From Arachis hypogaea (taxonomy: Eukaryota > Streptophyta > Magnoliopsida > Fabales > Fabaceae): 64,000 nucleotides of DNA. The position numbers and the translations under genes were made by a program. Shown piece after piece: positions 22,837 to 34,200 of the stretch. Location: positions 125,031,484 to 125,095,483 of the forward strand of contig NC_092055.1 in assembly GCF_003086295.3 (NCBI RefSeq). Direction: 5' to 3'. How positions within the stretch are numbered: position 1 is the first letter of the stretch; every line of letters begins with the position of its first letter. Under the pieces are notes generated by a model. That model saw only the letters and a program-made list of their open reading frames with translations, ran no database searches and had not been told where the DNA came from.

Positions 22837-25249
22837 TGATTCTTAAATTTCTGTGTAAACATTTGATCTAGACTCTTCGTACACGGTCTCAAAATTGAGA
22901 AGCTGCTAGGAAGAGTCAATTGAAGAAGAAGGTAAACTAATAACTTCCAACTTGATATGTTAAATTGCTTAATTGAACCTAAACTTAATCTGTTGAAATT
23001 GGGATTAGGGTTCTTATATTTATGGACTAATTTGAGCTATTTTTACATGCTCATCTTGTCAGCATCAACAAAATACTGTAAAGAGTGTGTCTCACGTCAA
23101 CAAAAGTTAATTATTTTGAGATGACGAAAAAATTAACGCAACTAAGTTGTTATCTTTTAAAAATTATTTTGATTAATTTAATTATTTATGAATAAAAATA
23201 GAGATAAAAATATTTTTTGGGGACGAATTTAATTATTAATTTAATTTATTATTATGTTTTTTTTGTCGATGAAGTAAAAATACATTGTCTTATATCGTTT
23301 TCTATACATGAACATATTCATATGTTTTACCATCTCTGTAACTTTATTCTATTTTTGAAACACAACGCAGATAAAGAGAGGGGAGAGCTGGAAATGGGAT
23401 GCACCATACTATGTATATATTATCGTATGAGCAATGTTATCGGATCAATATATAATTTATTATTTTTTATTAATAATTAATTAATAATATTTAAAAATGT
23501 TAACTAAAAATATAATGTTAAATTGTTAATTAAAAATATTAATCGATATAAAACTTTTTTAGATGAATTTTTATTAAAAGTACTTTTTTTAAGTGATTTT
23601 TTAAAAGATATTTTAAAAAATAAAAATAATTCTATGTTTAATATTATTCTATAATAGATTATATTTTGACATAAAAAATACTGTTTTAGCACGTTTTAGT
23701 GCCAATATATATATATATATACTTCTCTCTTCTCAACTTATTTTAAAAAATATTTTTTATAATTATATTATATATAAAAATAATTATTTAATACATAATT
23801 ATACTAAAGATCAATCATTATAATATAATTTTTAATTAAACATAATAAATAACAAATTAATATTGATATCAATAATAAAAAATTAAACGTAATTTTATAA
23901 TTCTAATTGCTACGTAATACACGTGTGTATTAATTAATGACAAATTGATATCAATATTAATAATTAATTTTTATAATTAATTTTGTATTATTAAAAGTTA
24001 TATATAGTATTTTTTGTGTGATTTATAAATCTAAATTTGAGAGCTAAAATATTTTATTTAATTTTGTAATTTGTTATTTTTTTGACTATTTCATAAAATA
24101 GAAATATATTTTTTATTTTTCATCAAAGTTGATTCTTTTAAAGTATAATGTTATAATTTTTTAAGATATTTTTTATGTAGCAATTCTATTATTATTCTTC
24201 TGATAATTTAATTATTGTTCTTATTCAAACTTATTCTTTTCGTTTAACATTACAACGCGATTATCTTTTGTTATAATTGTTTACAATGCACTACATCCAT
24301 CAAATACCACATCCAGCATGCTTGTTTTTGGTTATTGGTATTTGGTTTGTTGTTGGAATCAACTATGGAGAACCATTTAATTTTTTTAATTAATAACAAT
24401 GTTTTTAAACTTAATATTTTTAGATTATTCCAGTTTTTATTTTTTTAAAAGAGGTGAACAAATTTTAGTTAAAAAATATAATTTTTTAAAATTATTTCAT
24501 ATAATTTAATAAATAAGTATATTAATTATATTAGAAAATTAAACTAAAAATCTTAATTATTCAAATTAAATTATCAACTTTTCGTTATTTCTTAATTACC
24601 AAAATTTTAAATTTTAAATAAGAAATTAGCCAATTATTTTGAAATTTATGAGTCTAAAATAATTTTAAACTCAAAGTATCATCAATTTGACTTAAATATT
24701 TTTAGTGCAATAATTTTTTAAATATAAAATTCTAAACTAATATAATAAATCATAAATAATTTATATTTTAATTTTCAACAAGTCGGGATCTTACACTGAC
24801 AGCACGGACTCTTCTTTCGTGAGTTCCATTGTTAAAAAGTTGTGAGAGAAATATAGCACAAAGAGTGAAGAATAAAAGTGAGGGTTAGAATTAGAATTTT
24901 TATTTTTTACATTTATTTTTAATTTTAAATTTTAACTATTCTTATTTATGTTTAACAATTAGATTTTTTAAAATTTGAGAAATTAATTTTTAGTCAATAT
25001 TTAAAATTTGATTATTAGAAAAAATTATATATTAATTTTTAAAAGAATATAAAATAATATCTATAATTTTTTAAAATTAATCATTTAATCTTTAATTTTT
25101 TATAAAAATAAATAATTAATACAAATAATATTTAAAAAAATAAAATTTTGAAACAAAATAAAATTATCTTACAAAAAGTTATATAAACAAATTTTTTTCA
25201 CACTTAAAGATTTTAACAATTTAAAATAATTATTTTAGTTAATATTTTT
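22837..25249. other. AT-rich intergenic DNA; possible right TIR at 23060-23367
   Basis: No gene is recognised. Positions 23060-23367 are the inverted counterpart of 16089-16385, ending AAACACAACGC. A TA repeat lies at 23707-23720. The remainder (23480-25249) is AT-rich with short frames only. The sequence at 22860-22935 (GAAGAAGAAGGTAAAC) resembles an exon end with a GT donor, but I cannot connect it to any protein. Confidence 0.4.
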
Positions 25250-25633
25250 TTGTATGTGACAAACAAATAATTTGTTACAAACAATATTAAATTTTGTAAC
25301 AAATTAATATTTTGTTACAAAATAATTAGAGTTTTTGAAATAAATGGATATCTTGTTACAAAATACTTTGAACTTTTGCAATAACTTCATCTTTTGTTAC
25401 AAAATATTATAAATTTTACAACAAAATACCGATTCGTTACAAAAGTTAATATAATTTGTAACCAAAAAAATCAGGTTGTTACAAAATATCAGAACGTTTT
25501 ATAACAAATTATATTATTATTATAAAATATCGTTATTCTATAAATCACTGATTTTTGTTAAAAAAAATTTTCTGTAACAATTTTAAATTTGACACAAATA
25601 TTTTTGTTATAAATGTTATATTTTTTTGTAGTG
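25250..25633. mobile_element. Terminal part of a CACTA-type transposon
   Basis: The region is filled with short inverted words of the type TTTGTTACAAAAT (at least eight variants in both orientations between 25270 and 25620). It ends TTTTTTTGTAGTG at 25633, the reverse of CACTACAAAAAAA. This is the typical subterminal-repeat plus terminal-CACTA layout of En/Spm elements. No partner end was found upstream, so the copy may be truncated or its other end too divergent to see. Confidence 0.65.
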
Positions 25634-26466
25634 TATGATGATATATTAATAAAGGATAAAGTTATTCACTATAAAATTTTAATTTATTCGATAAATATTC
25701 TAAACACTGGAATTCAATTCAATCTTATAGTTTTACTAATTTAATTCAATTCTATACCCCTAAAAATTTTTAAACAAGCTGTAAGTTTTTAGGCTAAAAA
25801 GAAAATTTAAACTATAAATACTTAATTTAGAGAAAATAAAAACTAGAATGAAAATAAAGTTTGTGTCCACATTCAGCCATCTAGGTTAACCTACAATCTA
25901 TTTTGGGATATCAACTTTTTTTGCTTTATCAATTTTTTTTATTTTAGAGAAACTGGATAGAAAAGTTTATAGATGCAATGCAATGGACTCTCTAATATTA
26001 AATAGATGTTCAGATTTAAGTAAATATAATAATAACTTATTTTGTAATTGATAACAATTTACTAATTAATATGCACTAAAAAAAATATTGAATACCATTA
26101 AATTTATTGGCAGAATAACGAAAATAATTCGCCGGTAATATATTTATTGGTGGATTTTTTATCGGAATTAATCCAACGATATAAACCTTGCCGGTAATTA
26201 ACTACCGTTGAATTTTTTAATGGCGTTCCACTATTTTCTTTTCCTCCTAATTACTATCGGATGCTGTCCTCGGTAAATCCGACAGCAAATCCAATTTTGC
26301 TTTTAAAACACAATAGGTGGTCAATTTTTTTTAAATTATTTTTTGCACAATTAGCAGTTAAATTTTGAATAATAGAAACTAAATATAGTAAATTAAATAT
26401 CAAGTGTACAAAAAATTAAAAGTAAAAATAAAATATATAATGAAACAGTCTAGAAAGCTCTAATCA

Positions 26467-27196
26467 CTAAAGATCCTGATAGTCTTCGTCGTTGTCGTCA
26501 TCCCCCTGATCCTGTTGAGGCAGCAGACTATGCGGTGATGTCGATGCCCATGTAGCAGTGCCGCTGTCACTAGCCTGTATTTGATCTTGGTACAATGCCA
26601 TCTGTTGTTCTATTCGTTAAAGTCACTCCAGCTCTCGCCTCAACTCTAACTTGAGAAAATCTGTGTCTGAGATGCGTGTGAGGATCTCTTGATACTTCTC
26701 CTCAATCTGGTACAGCGGTTGAGCCTGTTGGTGAAGGCTCCGGATGAACTCCAGTATCTGCTCCCTCAAATTGTCACCCTTCTCGGGTTCGACGAGCTGG
26801 ATGGTGGCAGAGGCAGATGAAGGTCTCAATGTGGAGGTGTAGAGGTTGTCGGCGAAGAACGATCCCAATCCATAGATGTGGTTCTTGTATGACTCAGATG
26901 CAGTCTCGTGCCAAATCGTGTCAGGATCGACTTCACTTGTAGCGGAGTTGTTGTAGTCGTCTCCAGTCAGCTAATATTACTGGGTTGCAGCCTCCAATCT
27001 CTATGTGTAGGACTCCTGTGTAACACATGTTATAATTAGGACTGCAGTTAACTAAAAATTTTATACCCCATTATGTTTACTCGCATAATGATCCGCAAAC
27101 CGTTGATAAGCAAATCTCTCCTTATTCTTCTTCAAGGTGTGAGTGTACTTGAAGTAAGGTCTCTGTAGTTGTCACATCATGACTAACCAACTTAGA
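26467..27196 (-). pseudogene. CACTA transposase (Ptta/En/Spm, PF03004-like), C-terminal exon
   Basis: Following a 3' splice site (TTCATAG before 27196), the frame gives SKLVSHDVTTTET. After a small frameshift come FKYTHTLKKNKERFAYQRFA and DHYASK, then PDTIWHETAS, YKNHIYGLGSFFADNL, STLRPSSASATIQLVEPEK, a helical segment (LREQILEFIRSLHQQAQPL and EEKYQEIL), and an acidic tail ending DYQDL with a stop at 26467. This is the conserved C-terminal region of plant En/Spm transposases with its usual coiled-coil tail. Internal stops (for example after LELRRELE) mark it as dead. It is the continuation of the exon that ends at 61266. Confidence 0.82.
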
Positions 27197-27260
27197 CTAT
27201 GAAGGTTGAAACAAAATGTTAAATCAAGTAATAATGACATTAAATTTTAAAGGTTATCTA

Positions 27261-30200
27261 TGGCCTAGAGAGAAGGGGTTGAATCTATGACCTCTTTTAA
27301 ACTGTGGCACTTTAACTTCAAACTTGATTATTCTAGTGTTGCTGTTGAATCTGTAATGTTGATTATATAGGAGACAATTTTGTTTTGTCTCTTAACAATT
27401 AAACAGGAACAAAGCAAATACGTTACTTTTGAGTGAATTGAGATATTGTGACTTCTGCTAGATTGATTATGCAAGAGATAATTTTATTTTGTCTCTTATC
27501 GAATAAAATTAGAAACAAAAAAGAAAAAGAGAGAATGACACAACTATATATCTTGGCTCAACCATCATGTACAATGTGGCCTACATTCAGTCTCCACCAC
27601 AATTGTGGTAAAATTTTCACTATCTTTCACAAATATTACAATCACCAATTTTTCTAGAATTCTACCCAATCCTATCTAGGACAAACCGAATATCTACCCA
27701 TGCTTAATTTGGCTAGGTTCACTCCCTAGACTTTCAACCACTAGGTACTCACCCAACTTAGCAAGGAAATCCCCTCAAAATCATGAATAAAAAATAAAAA
27801 AATATATAAAAGAGTTTCACATAATTTTCTGGATTTTTCAAAATTATTCTCTTTGCCTTTTCTCTCAATAACTTTTATTGATACATCACTTAATGCCTTT
27901 TTCCATTGAAAAGAAAGAAAGATGAATACTGAAAAAAAATTTAATGTAAAACCATGAAAGAGAAAAAGAGATAGCTTGAAAGCTATGAAGACCCATACAG
28001 TGTGCTCACTCTCTTTGTTTCAATTTCTGGCCGTTTACCTTTTTTAAAGAAGAGTAAAGTGTAAAACCCGTGAAATTAATAAATAATTAGTCAATAAATT
28101 AATAATTAATTAAAATAATTAAAAATTAAATATTATAGTTTAAAGAGGTAGAAATAATTAAAATATAAATTTCAATACTAATTTTAAAAGTTTTTGTCTA
28201 AAATTAGACCAACGGACTAAATCGAATGGATCGGACCCAAATGGGCTCAAGCCCACTTACATCACCCACACTTAAAAGCAATGCATCAGCCTCCCTCCCC
28301 TTCATTCTTGGCATCCACATTGAATTGAAGAGAGGTGTGAGCTGAGGATTTCATATTCACTTCCAAAATTCAATCTTTCACAACTTTCAATTCGGAGTTC
28401 CGATTGACGAGCTGTTTGTGACCACACATTTATCTTGGAGTCTTCTTCAATTCTATCTAAGCTAAGTGATAATTCTCTCTATAATTTACACCCAGTTCTT
28501 TGTCCCCTTTCTCTACGAAATTGGTTTGAGTTTTGAATGATTTTGATGATTTTGGTGGTTTAGGTGCAATCTATCATTGGATAATTTTTAGATTATACTC
28601 CAATCATCAATAGTTAAAGTAAGAAAACTCTAAACCCTTATGGGTTATCCAATTTTGTGTGCCCTAGTACTAATTTAGTGAATTGTATTAATTAGATTGA
28701 ATTTATGTTTAATTGGAGTTTGAATCGGTGAATTGGAGCTCTTGGAACAAACCCTTAGTGACTGGAATAATTGGAGTTGATTGGAAATCTTGAAGCTTGA
28801 AGTTTGGTGGTTTTGAGCTTAGGGAGGAATCGGCCAAGTTATGATTTTGGTTTCTCATAGTTAAGATATAATGTGTCGTGAAAACTTAGACTAGATGACC
28901 ATAGGATAGGTTGGAATGCATGATTATGTTAAATGATTAGTATCCTTGATGATAATTGTTGAAATAGGTTGAGTATTGATTTGGTCATTGATAGTTATGA
29001 TGAATATGGGATGTTAAATGATGATTTCAATGATGATAGATAAGGTGATGTAAATGAATATGTATGAGGTGGTGTATTGATGAACTTGTTTGGATGATTG
29101 AGTAATTGTTGTATGAGATTGTTAAAATTGAGGTATGTAGGGATATGGTAGGATGTGGAGTTATGTTGGCTGTGTTTTAGTGCAGGGGGTTGTTGTGTGC
29201 ATGTGGTTAATGAGTTATGTTTTGTGAAAATAGAGGTTTGGAAGATTTTGTGAAAAATCTGATTTTTGACCGGACTTTGGCAAGCCATAACTCGACTTCC
29301 GGAGCCCCAATTTCTTTTAAACTTATCTCATATGAGAACTGGGTCCATGAAGTTTACGCCGTTCAAAGAACGGATGAAAAATATTTTAAAACGAGAGAGT
29401 TATGTGCGTCAGAAGTTTAATGCGTAAAACTGAAATTTCTGCAATACTTAACCATTTTTGACTAACCTGTAGTACATGAGTACGCGGACCCCATATATGC
29501 AGCCATTCATTTCTGTTTGGTGCGCTCGCGTACGCGGGCAAGTGCCGCGTACACGGCATGGGCAAAAAGGGACACTCACATATGCGGGATTACGGCTGCG
29601 TACGCGGACATTCGTTTCTGTCCAACGTACTCGCGTACGCAGATAAGGGATGCGTATGCATGTTGCGAAAATTTTTGTTTTCTGAAAGGTGGATTTTGAA
29701 GTTTTGAACCATTCCTCTAACTTTCCAAACCTCTAATTACTTTTAAGGTATGATAGCTAGTGTTTAAGCTTTAGGACGAATAAGGGTATACTCGATAGGA
29801 TAAAAGAGGTAGTTTCTGTTTAATGTTTACAGGCGGTGACTTAGGATTACGAATTCTATGGGTAGGTTAACTAGGGGGGTTTAGTGAGAGTGTTATATTG
29901 ATTAAAGGAAAGATATCAGAGTGTAGAAGAGATATGTTGTATATATATATATATACTTCTTATATTATAAAACTGATTAATGAAAGGAATAAATGTTTCA
30001 TCTGAGCACTCTTTCTTGAAAGTACGACCCTAGGAGATGGTGGAAGGTGAGGATCCCCTTCTTTTCCTCCTGGTATTGTAAAATCGCTCCCAGCGAGATG
30101 GTGGAAGGTTAGAATCCCCTCATCTGTTCCTCATGGGCATATTAGAACGTACCTCCTAGGTAGACGCAAGGGTTGTGGCTTCGCCCCACTTGCTCCAGGT

Positions 30201-32293
30201 TGGTTAGTATAGAGGCTCTTCGAGTAGATGCAAGGGTGTGGTTCACCCCACTTGCTCCGAATTATGATGAATTATGTATACAAAGTGCAAATACATGATG
30301 TATATGTGATGTTATGGCTATAATGAATGATTATGAATGAATATGAATGACAATAAGGCTTTTGCACTTATTTTATCTGATATAAGAGTTTTTCCTGGGT
30401 AAAGAGCAGTGGCTTGCCACTACGAGCTCCAAGTTGAAACACGATACTCTGTTGAACCTATGTCTCAAGGGTGACCGGGCACGTATAAATTCCCGTGAAG
30501 GATTCCCCTAATGAGCAAAATTTATATGAATGAGAAAAAGTTATGCATAGACTCTTGGGGATGTGCGCGAGGGACAATCCAAGGTTTTAGCAACCGGACT
30601 TGTCGGGTTGGCTTGATAACCGACATGTGAGACTTATTAGCCAAATGACAGGCATACATCATATACATATATTTGAATTGCTTGCTTGTGCTTTAATTGG
30701 GAATGCCTATGTGAATTTAATATGCTTAATTGTTATACTTGCTATCTGCATTACTTGGATTCTACTCATGTTTGTCATTGTCTGCTTGCTTGTGTGCGTG
30801 GTTCCGCTAGAGTTGGAGGTTTTGGAGGAAAGTAGATGATGGAGGGTTAGAATAAAGTTTTGGTTAAGTTTAGAACCTTAAAGGACCACCCCATTTATGA
30901 TTTTCCATTTTAAATCTTTAGTTTTTATAATTTGAGTGTCAGAGTTCTAGGAATGCCTCTGGCTTTCTCGGGATCTTATATATTATCTATGTGGGCACCT
31001 TTACCATACTGAGAACCTCCGATTCTCATTCCGTACATGTTGTTACTTTTCAGATGCAGGACGTGACGCGCTTCGCTGAGCGTGTTGGATTTGCAGTTCT
31101 TGGAAGCAAAGATTTATCTTTTTGGGACTTTTTATATTATGTATTTAGATATATATGTGCACTTTCTCCGATTTTGTAAAAGAACATGTTTTATCCCTCC
31201 TAGAGGTTGACTTTGGAGAATTAGGATTTGTATTTTGTCTTTTGGGTCACTGTTGGGTTGTATCTATATATTCTAGCTGGCCTTGGTTTCATAGGTCGAG
31301 TCTAGAACTTGATTATATTTATCCGTGGGAACTCTATATTTAGATATATGTCTTTTACCTTCCTGTATAAGCTTTCTATCTTATCATTTTTCGTGAGCGA
31401 TGCAAATCTTCGGGTTGTTTTCATCGTACCTTTTTCTTTCAAGGCTTCTAGCTATATCATCCTTGCTATATATGTATGTATTTTATTTTTAGAGATCGTA
31501 GCGCCTCACCACCTTTGATTTACGACTTAGGCATAAAGTTCTGAGTGGTAGGGTATTACATAAAGCTTCCAATACTTGAACTTGGTTGAATACGTTTGAC
31601 TTGTTCTTCTTCTCTAAAATTCATACCAGAGACGTAGAGGAGAGATGGGACAGCAGTAGTGATTAGAGTTGGCATGCATCCTTACCTTACTGCTTCTTTT
31701 TCTTTCTTTTTGACCTTTGACTTGTTGTAGTGATTCACAACTTCCATTTTCTTCATCTTACCCGAATGGTGTATGTAAGAGAAAGGCAGCTTCAACAAAC
31801 TACAATGGAAGCACAAAGATAAAAATGTTATTTTGATTCAACCTTTAATTTGATTTTTGCTTTTGTGTCCTAACCTCTGACTTTTCTTCTTCTTTCCTCT
31901 TTGTTACTTGGATTTGGTAATCACCCTTTTTCTTTTGATTGAATCCTAAATTGAGCTTTCTTTTTTTTTTGTTTGCTTTCAAAAAATTTTCAACCTTGAT
32001 TTAAGGTTAATCATATGTGGGTTGTAGTATTGAAGAGAGAAGGAAGAGTTTGGTTGCTTGGTTATGGATCAGAGGAGAGAGTGTTGCTTTCCTTTTTGGT
32101 TTTTAATTAAAAACAATTATCATGGGCCACAAGAGAGTGAAATGATTGCTATTGGACTTTATTTGTTGCAGTTTCATGTAATTTTTGGCCTGCACAATAG
32201 CCAAACAAATTACTCACACAATTGGACTTTTGACCCAAGATTATAATGTTTAATCATCATCAAATTATTATTTTTGTTTTCTCAAACTTAACA
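27261..32293 (-). repeat. Copia 3' LTR, split by an insertion
   Basis: On the minus strand the LTR starts TGTTAAGTTTGAGAAAAC at 32293 and ends near 27261. Without the insertion at 28060-31560 and one 5-bp duplication it is about 1.53 kb. The stretch 31710-32293 matches 56995-57360 plus 61009-61215 closely. Just outside at 32294-32310 the minus strand reads CATCAAAAGAGAGAT, a good polypurine tract, which fixes this as the 3' LTR. Confidence 0.82.
28060..31560 (-). mobile_element. Solo LTR (3.5 kb), target duplication TAAAG
   Basis: It begins TGTAAAACCCGTG and ends GGTAGGGTATTACA. TAAAG stands on both sides (28055-28059 and 31561-31565). The ends TG..CA, the 5-bp duplication and the absence of gag-pol indicate a solo LTR. 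Read on the minus strand it starts TGTAATACCCTACCACTC, as many plant chromovirus LTRs do. It contains a GC-rich patch with several CGTACGCG-type words (29470-29660). It also has a degenerate tandem array with GAGATGGTGGAAGGT units (about 30035-30110) and ATGCAAGGG..CCCCACTTGCTCC units (30170-30270). It lies inside the Copia 3' LTR. Confidence 0.85.
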
Positions 32294-32310
32294 ATCTCTC
32301 TTTTGATGAC
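32294..32310 (-). other. Copia polypurine tract
   Basis: Read on the minus strand, the bases directly before the 3' LTR are purine-rich (CATCAAAAGAGAGAT followed by TGTTAAG). Copia elements of the Sirevirus type have a very similar tract preceded by GTCATCA, seen here in the same place. Confidence 0.75.
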
Positions 32311-32869
32311 AAACATTATGAAATGGAATGAATTGTAATTAAAAGAAGTAAGAGAGATTTTTTGATACTTCCATTTGATGTTTCAACTTCAATTTGATCT
32401 TCCTTTGTCTCTCATTTGGTTGACTCTCCCTGAATGTGTGCTTTTTCTCAGCCTGTGATTATCATTAAAGTAGTAGTATATGTGAAGAAATAATAAAAAT
32501 AACCTATTATACCAAAAATTTCAAAAATAGTTTGGCCTACCAATCAAACCAATTTATCAAATGCAATATTAATCAACCATAGAAAAATGCTAGATAAAAA
32601 CAAACAGTAGTGCTAAATAATCAGTACTAAACAATCAGCACTACACCAATCAACCTAATTAATTCAATTTATTTTTCATATTTGTTCCCTTTTTTGTTAG
32701 GAGGAGGTTAAATATGCCCTGCATAAAAGTTGTTATGCACAAAGAAATGCAGTAGTTTAAAGTTGAACTTCTTCAAGTCATAATTACAGTTATTCATTTA
32801 AAGTAAAGAATATCAAAAAATAATAACATAAATAGTAGAAGCATTTCTAAGCATCGATAGTAGAGACAA

Positions 32870-34200
32870 AGGATTGGACAACAGATCCTTCATCCTCGAT
32901 TTTCAAGATCTCTTCATCTTCTTGATTAGATTGTATCGATTCATCTTCCAAGGAGTCAATGTACTTTAGAAGTACTTCAACTCGGCTTTGAGACTATCTT
33001 AAGAAATTTTCATTTTGAATTACTAATTTTCATACTTGCTTGCTCGAGTTGATCATGTGTTTGGTCGAATTCACAAATTCTTGTAAAACATTTTTTACTA
33101 TTCCATTAACTAAATACTCATTGGAGGAGGATGTAATAGCAGCTGAGGGTGGAGGGATGCTTTAATCTTCTTCCTCTTTCATGACAGTGTCTCTTGCAGT
33201 CTTAGTCCTTTTTTTCTTATATTATTTTACTGCACTACTACCTTTTAGATAAAAAGTTCTATTCTCTTATTTCTCATTAGTTAGATCAACACCAAAATAT
33301 TCAAAACAGGTTAAAAACATGCCATATAGTAAGAAAATATTTGTATCACTGTGGATGCAGTCATACATGTGACGCATCATCAAGTACGTAAAAGAGATTT
33401 CAGCTTTGTTGTGAATGGTAAAGAGAAATAAGATGTCGCAAAGAGTAACCCTATAGGAACCACTTTAAGGAAAGAGAATGTAGGTGATGATTCGATGCAG
33501 CTGGACTCTAATAGGATCTAGAGACTGATGGTTTATAGTGACACCATCCATGAGAAAAATGTTCACACATATATTGGCCAAACATCTTTATGTGAAATGT
33601 CCAGATCATTATCCCACTTACCAGAGGTGTAAGCATTTACAGTTATGTCATAGTAATCTAGGACTTCACTAATGGAGTCTTTGTTTAAATGAATTTCACG
33701 GCCCTTAACATATGAATGAATATTTTTTTCATGATAGTACATGCTTGCATAGAACTCTCAAACCAACTCAGGGTAAACTAGTTTTCCAATTTTGAAAAGA
33801 TTTTTTCAGTCCAGGTAAATAATATTTTCAACAAAGTTCAAACCCTTTTTAGCTAGTGCATCTAAATCAGCCAAATAGTGAAATTCAAAGTTCATGCTTG
33901 AAAAGAAACAAAATAGGTCAAAATGAGAATAAAGGAGGTTACCAAAATGAGACTTAAAACCAACGGGATTAGAGTCGTAAGGTTCCTTTATAGAGTAAAG
34001 AAAAGGTCGACGGTTACCTTTGGTTGATTTGAGGAAACTTTGGGAGTAAAATGTCCTTGTGGACGAGAAGAGGAATGAGGAGGAGGAGACATATGTGGTT
34101 CTTCCTCAGTCATATGCTTCTTACCCTTTGCTGCATTTGTCCAAGATGTGCCAGTGTCTAGAGGCGCTGTTGAAGGACACCGAGAGGTGATTTTCATTCA
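32870..34200 (-). pseudogene. Extra ORF between Copia pol and 3' LTR (env-position, plant-transposon protein type)
   Basis: Broken minus-strand frames downstream of RNase H start with MKITSRCPS at 34197, a proline/serine-rich head. They continue with FHYLADLDALAKKGLNFVE, NLFKIGKLVYPELV, EFYASMYYHEKNIHSYVKGR and SISEVLDYYDI (about 33550-33890), then an acidic coiled-coil-like tail (VLLKYIDSLEDESIQS, NQEDEEILKIEDEG). The middle part resembles the family called putative plant transposon protein, found beside many plant retroelements. Sireviruses often carry a third frame in this position. Function is unknown. Several stops show it is dead. Confidence 0.6.

Noticed and set aside
30600..31518. Series of 62-79-codon plus-strand frames
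   Set aside because: Hydrophobic low-information frames within the solo LTR, overlapping one another; no conserved motif.
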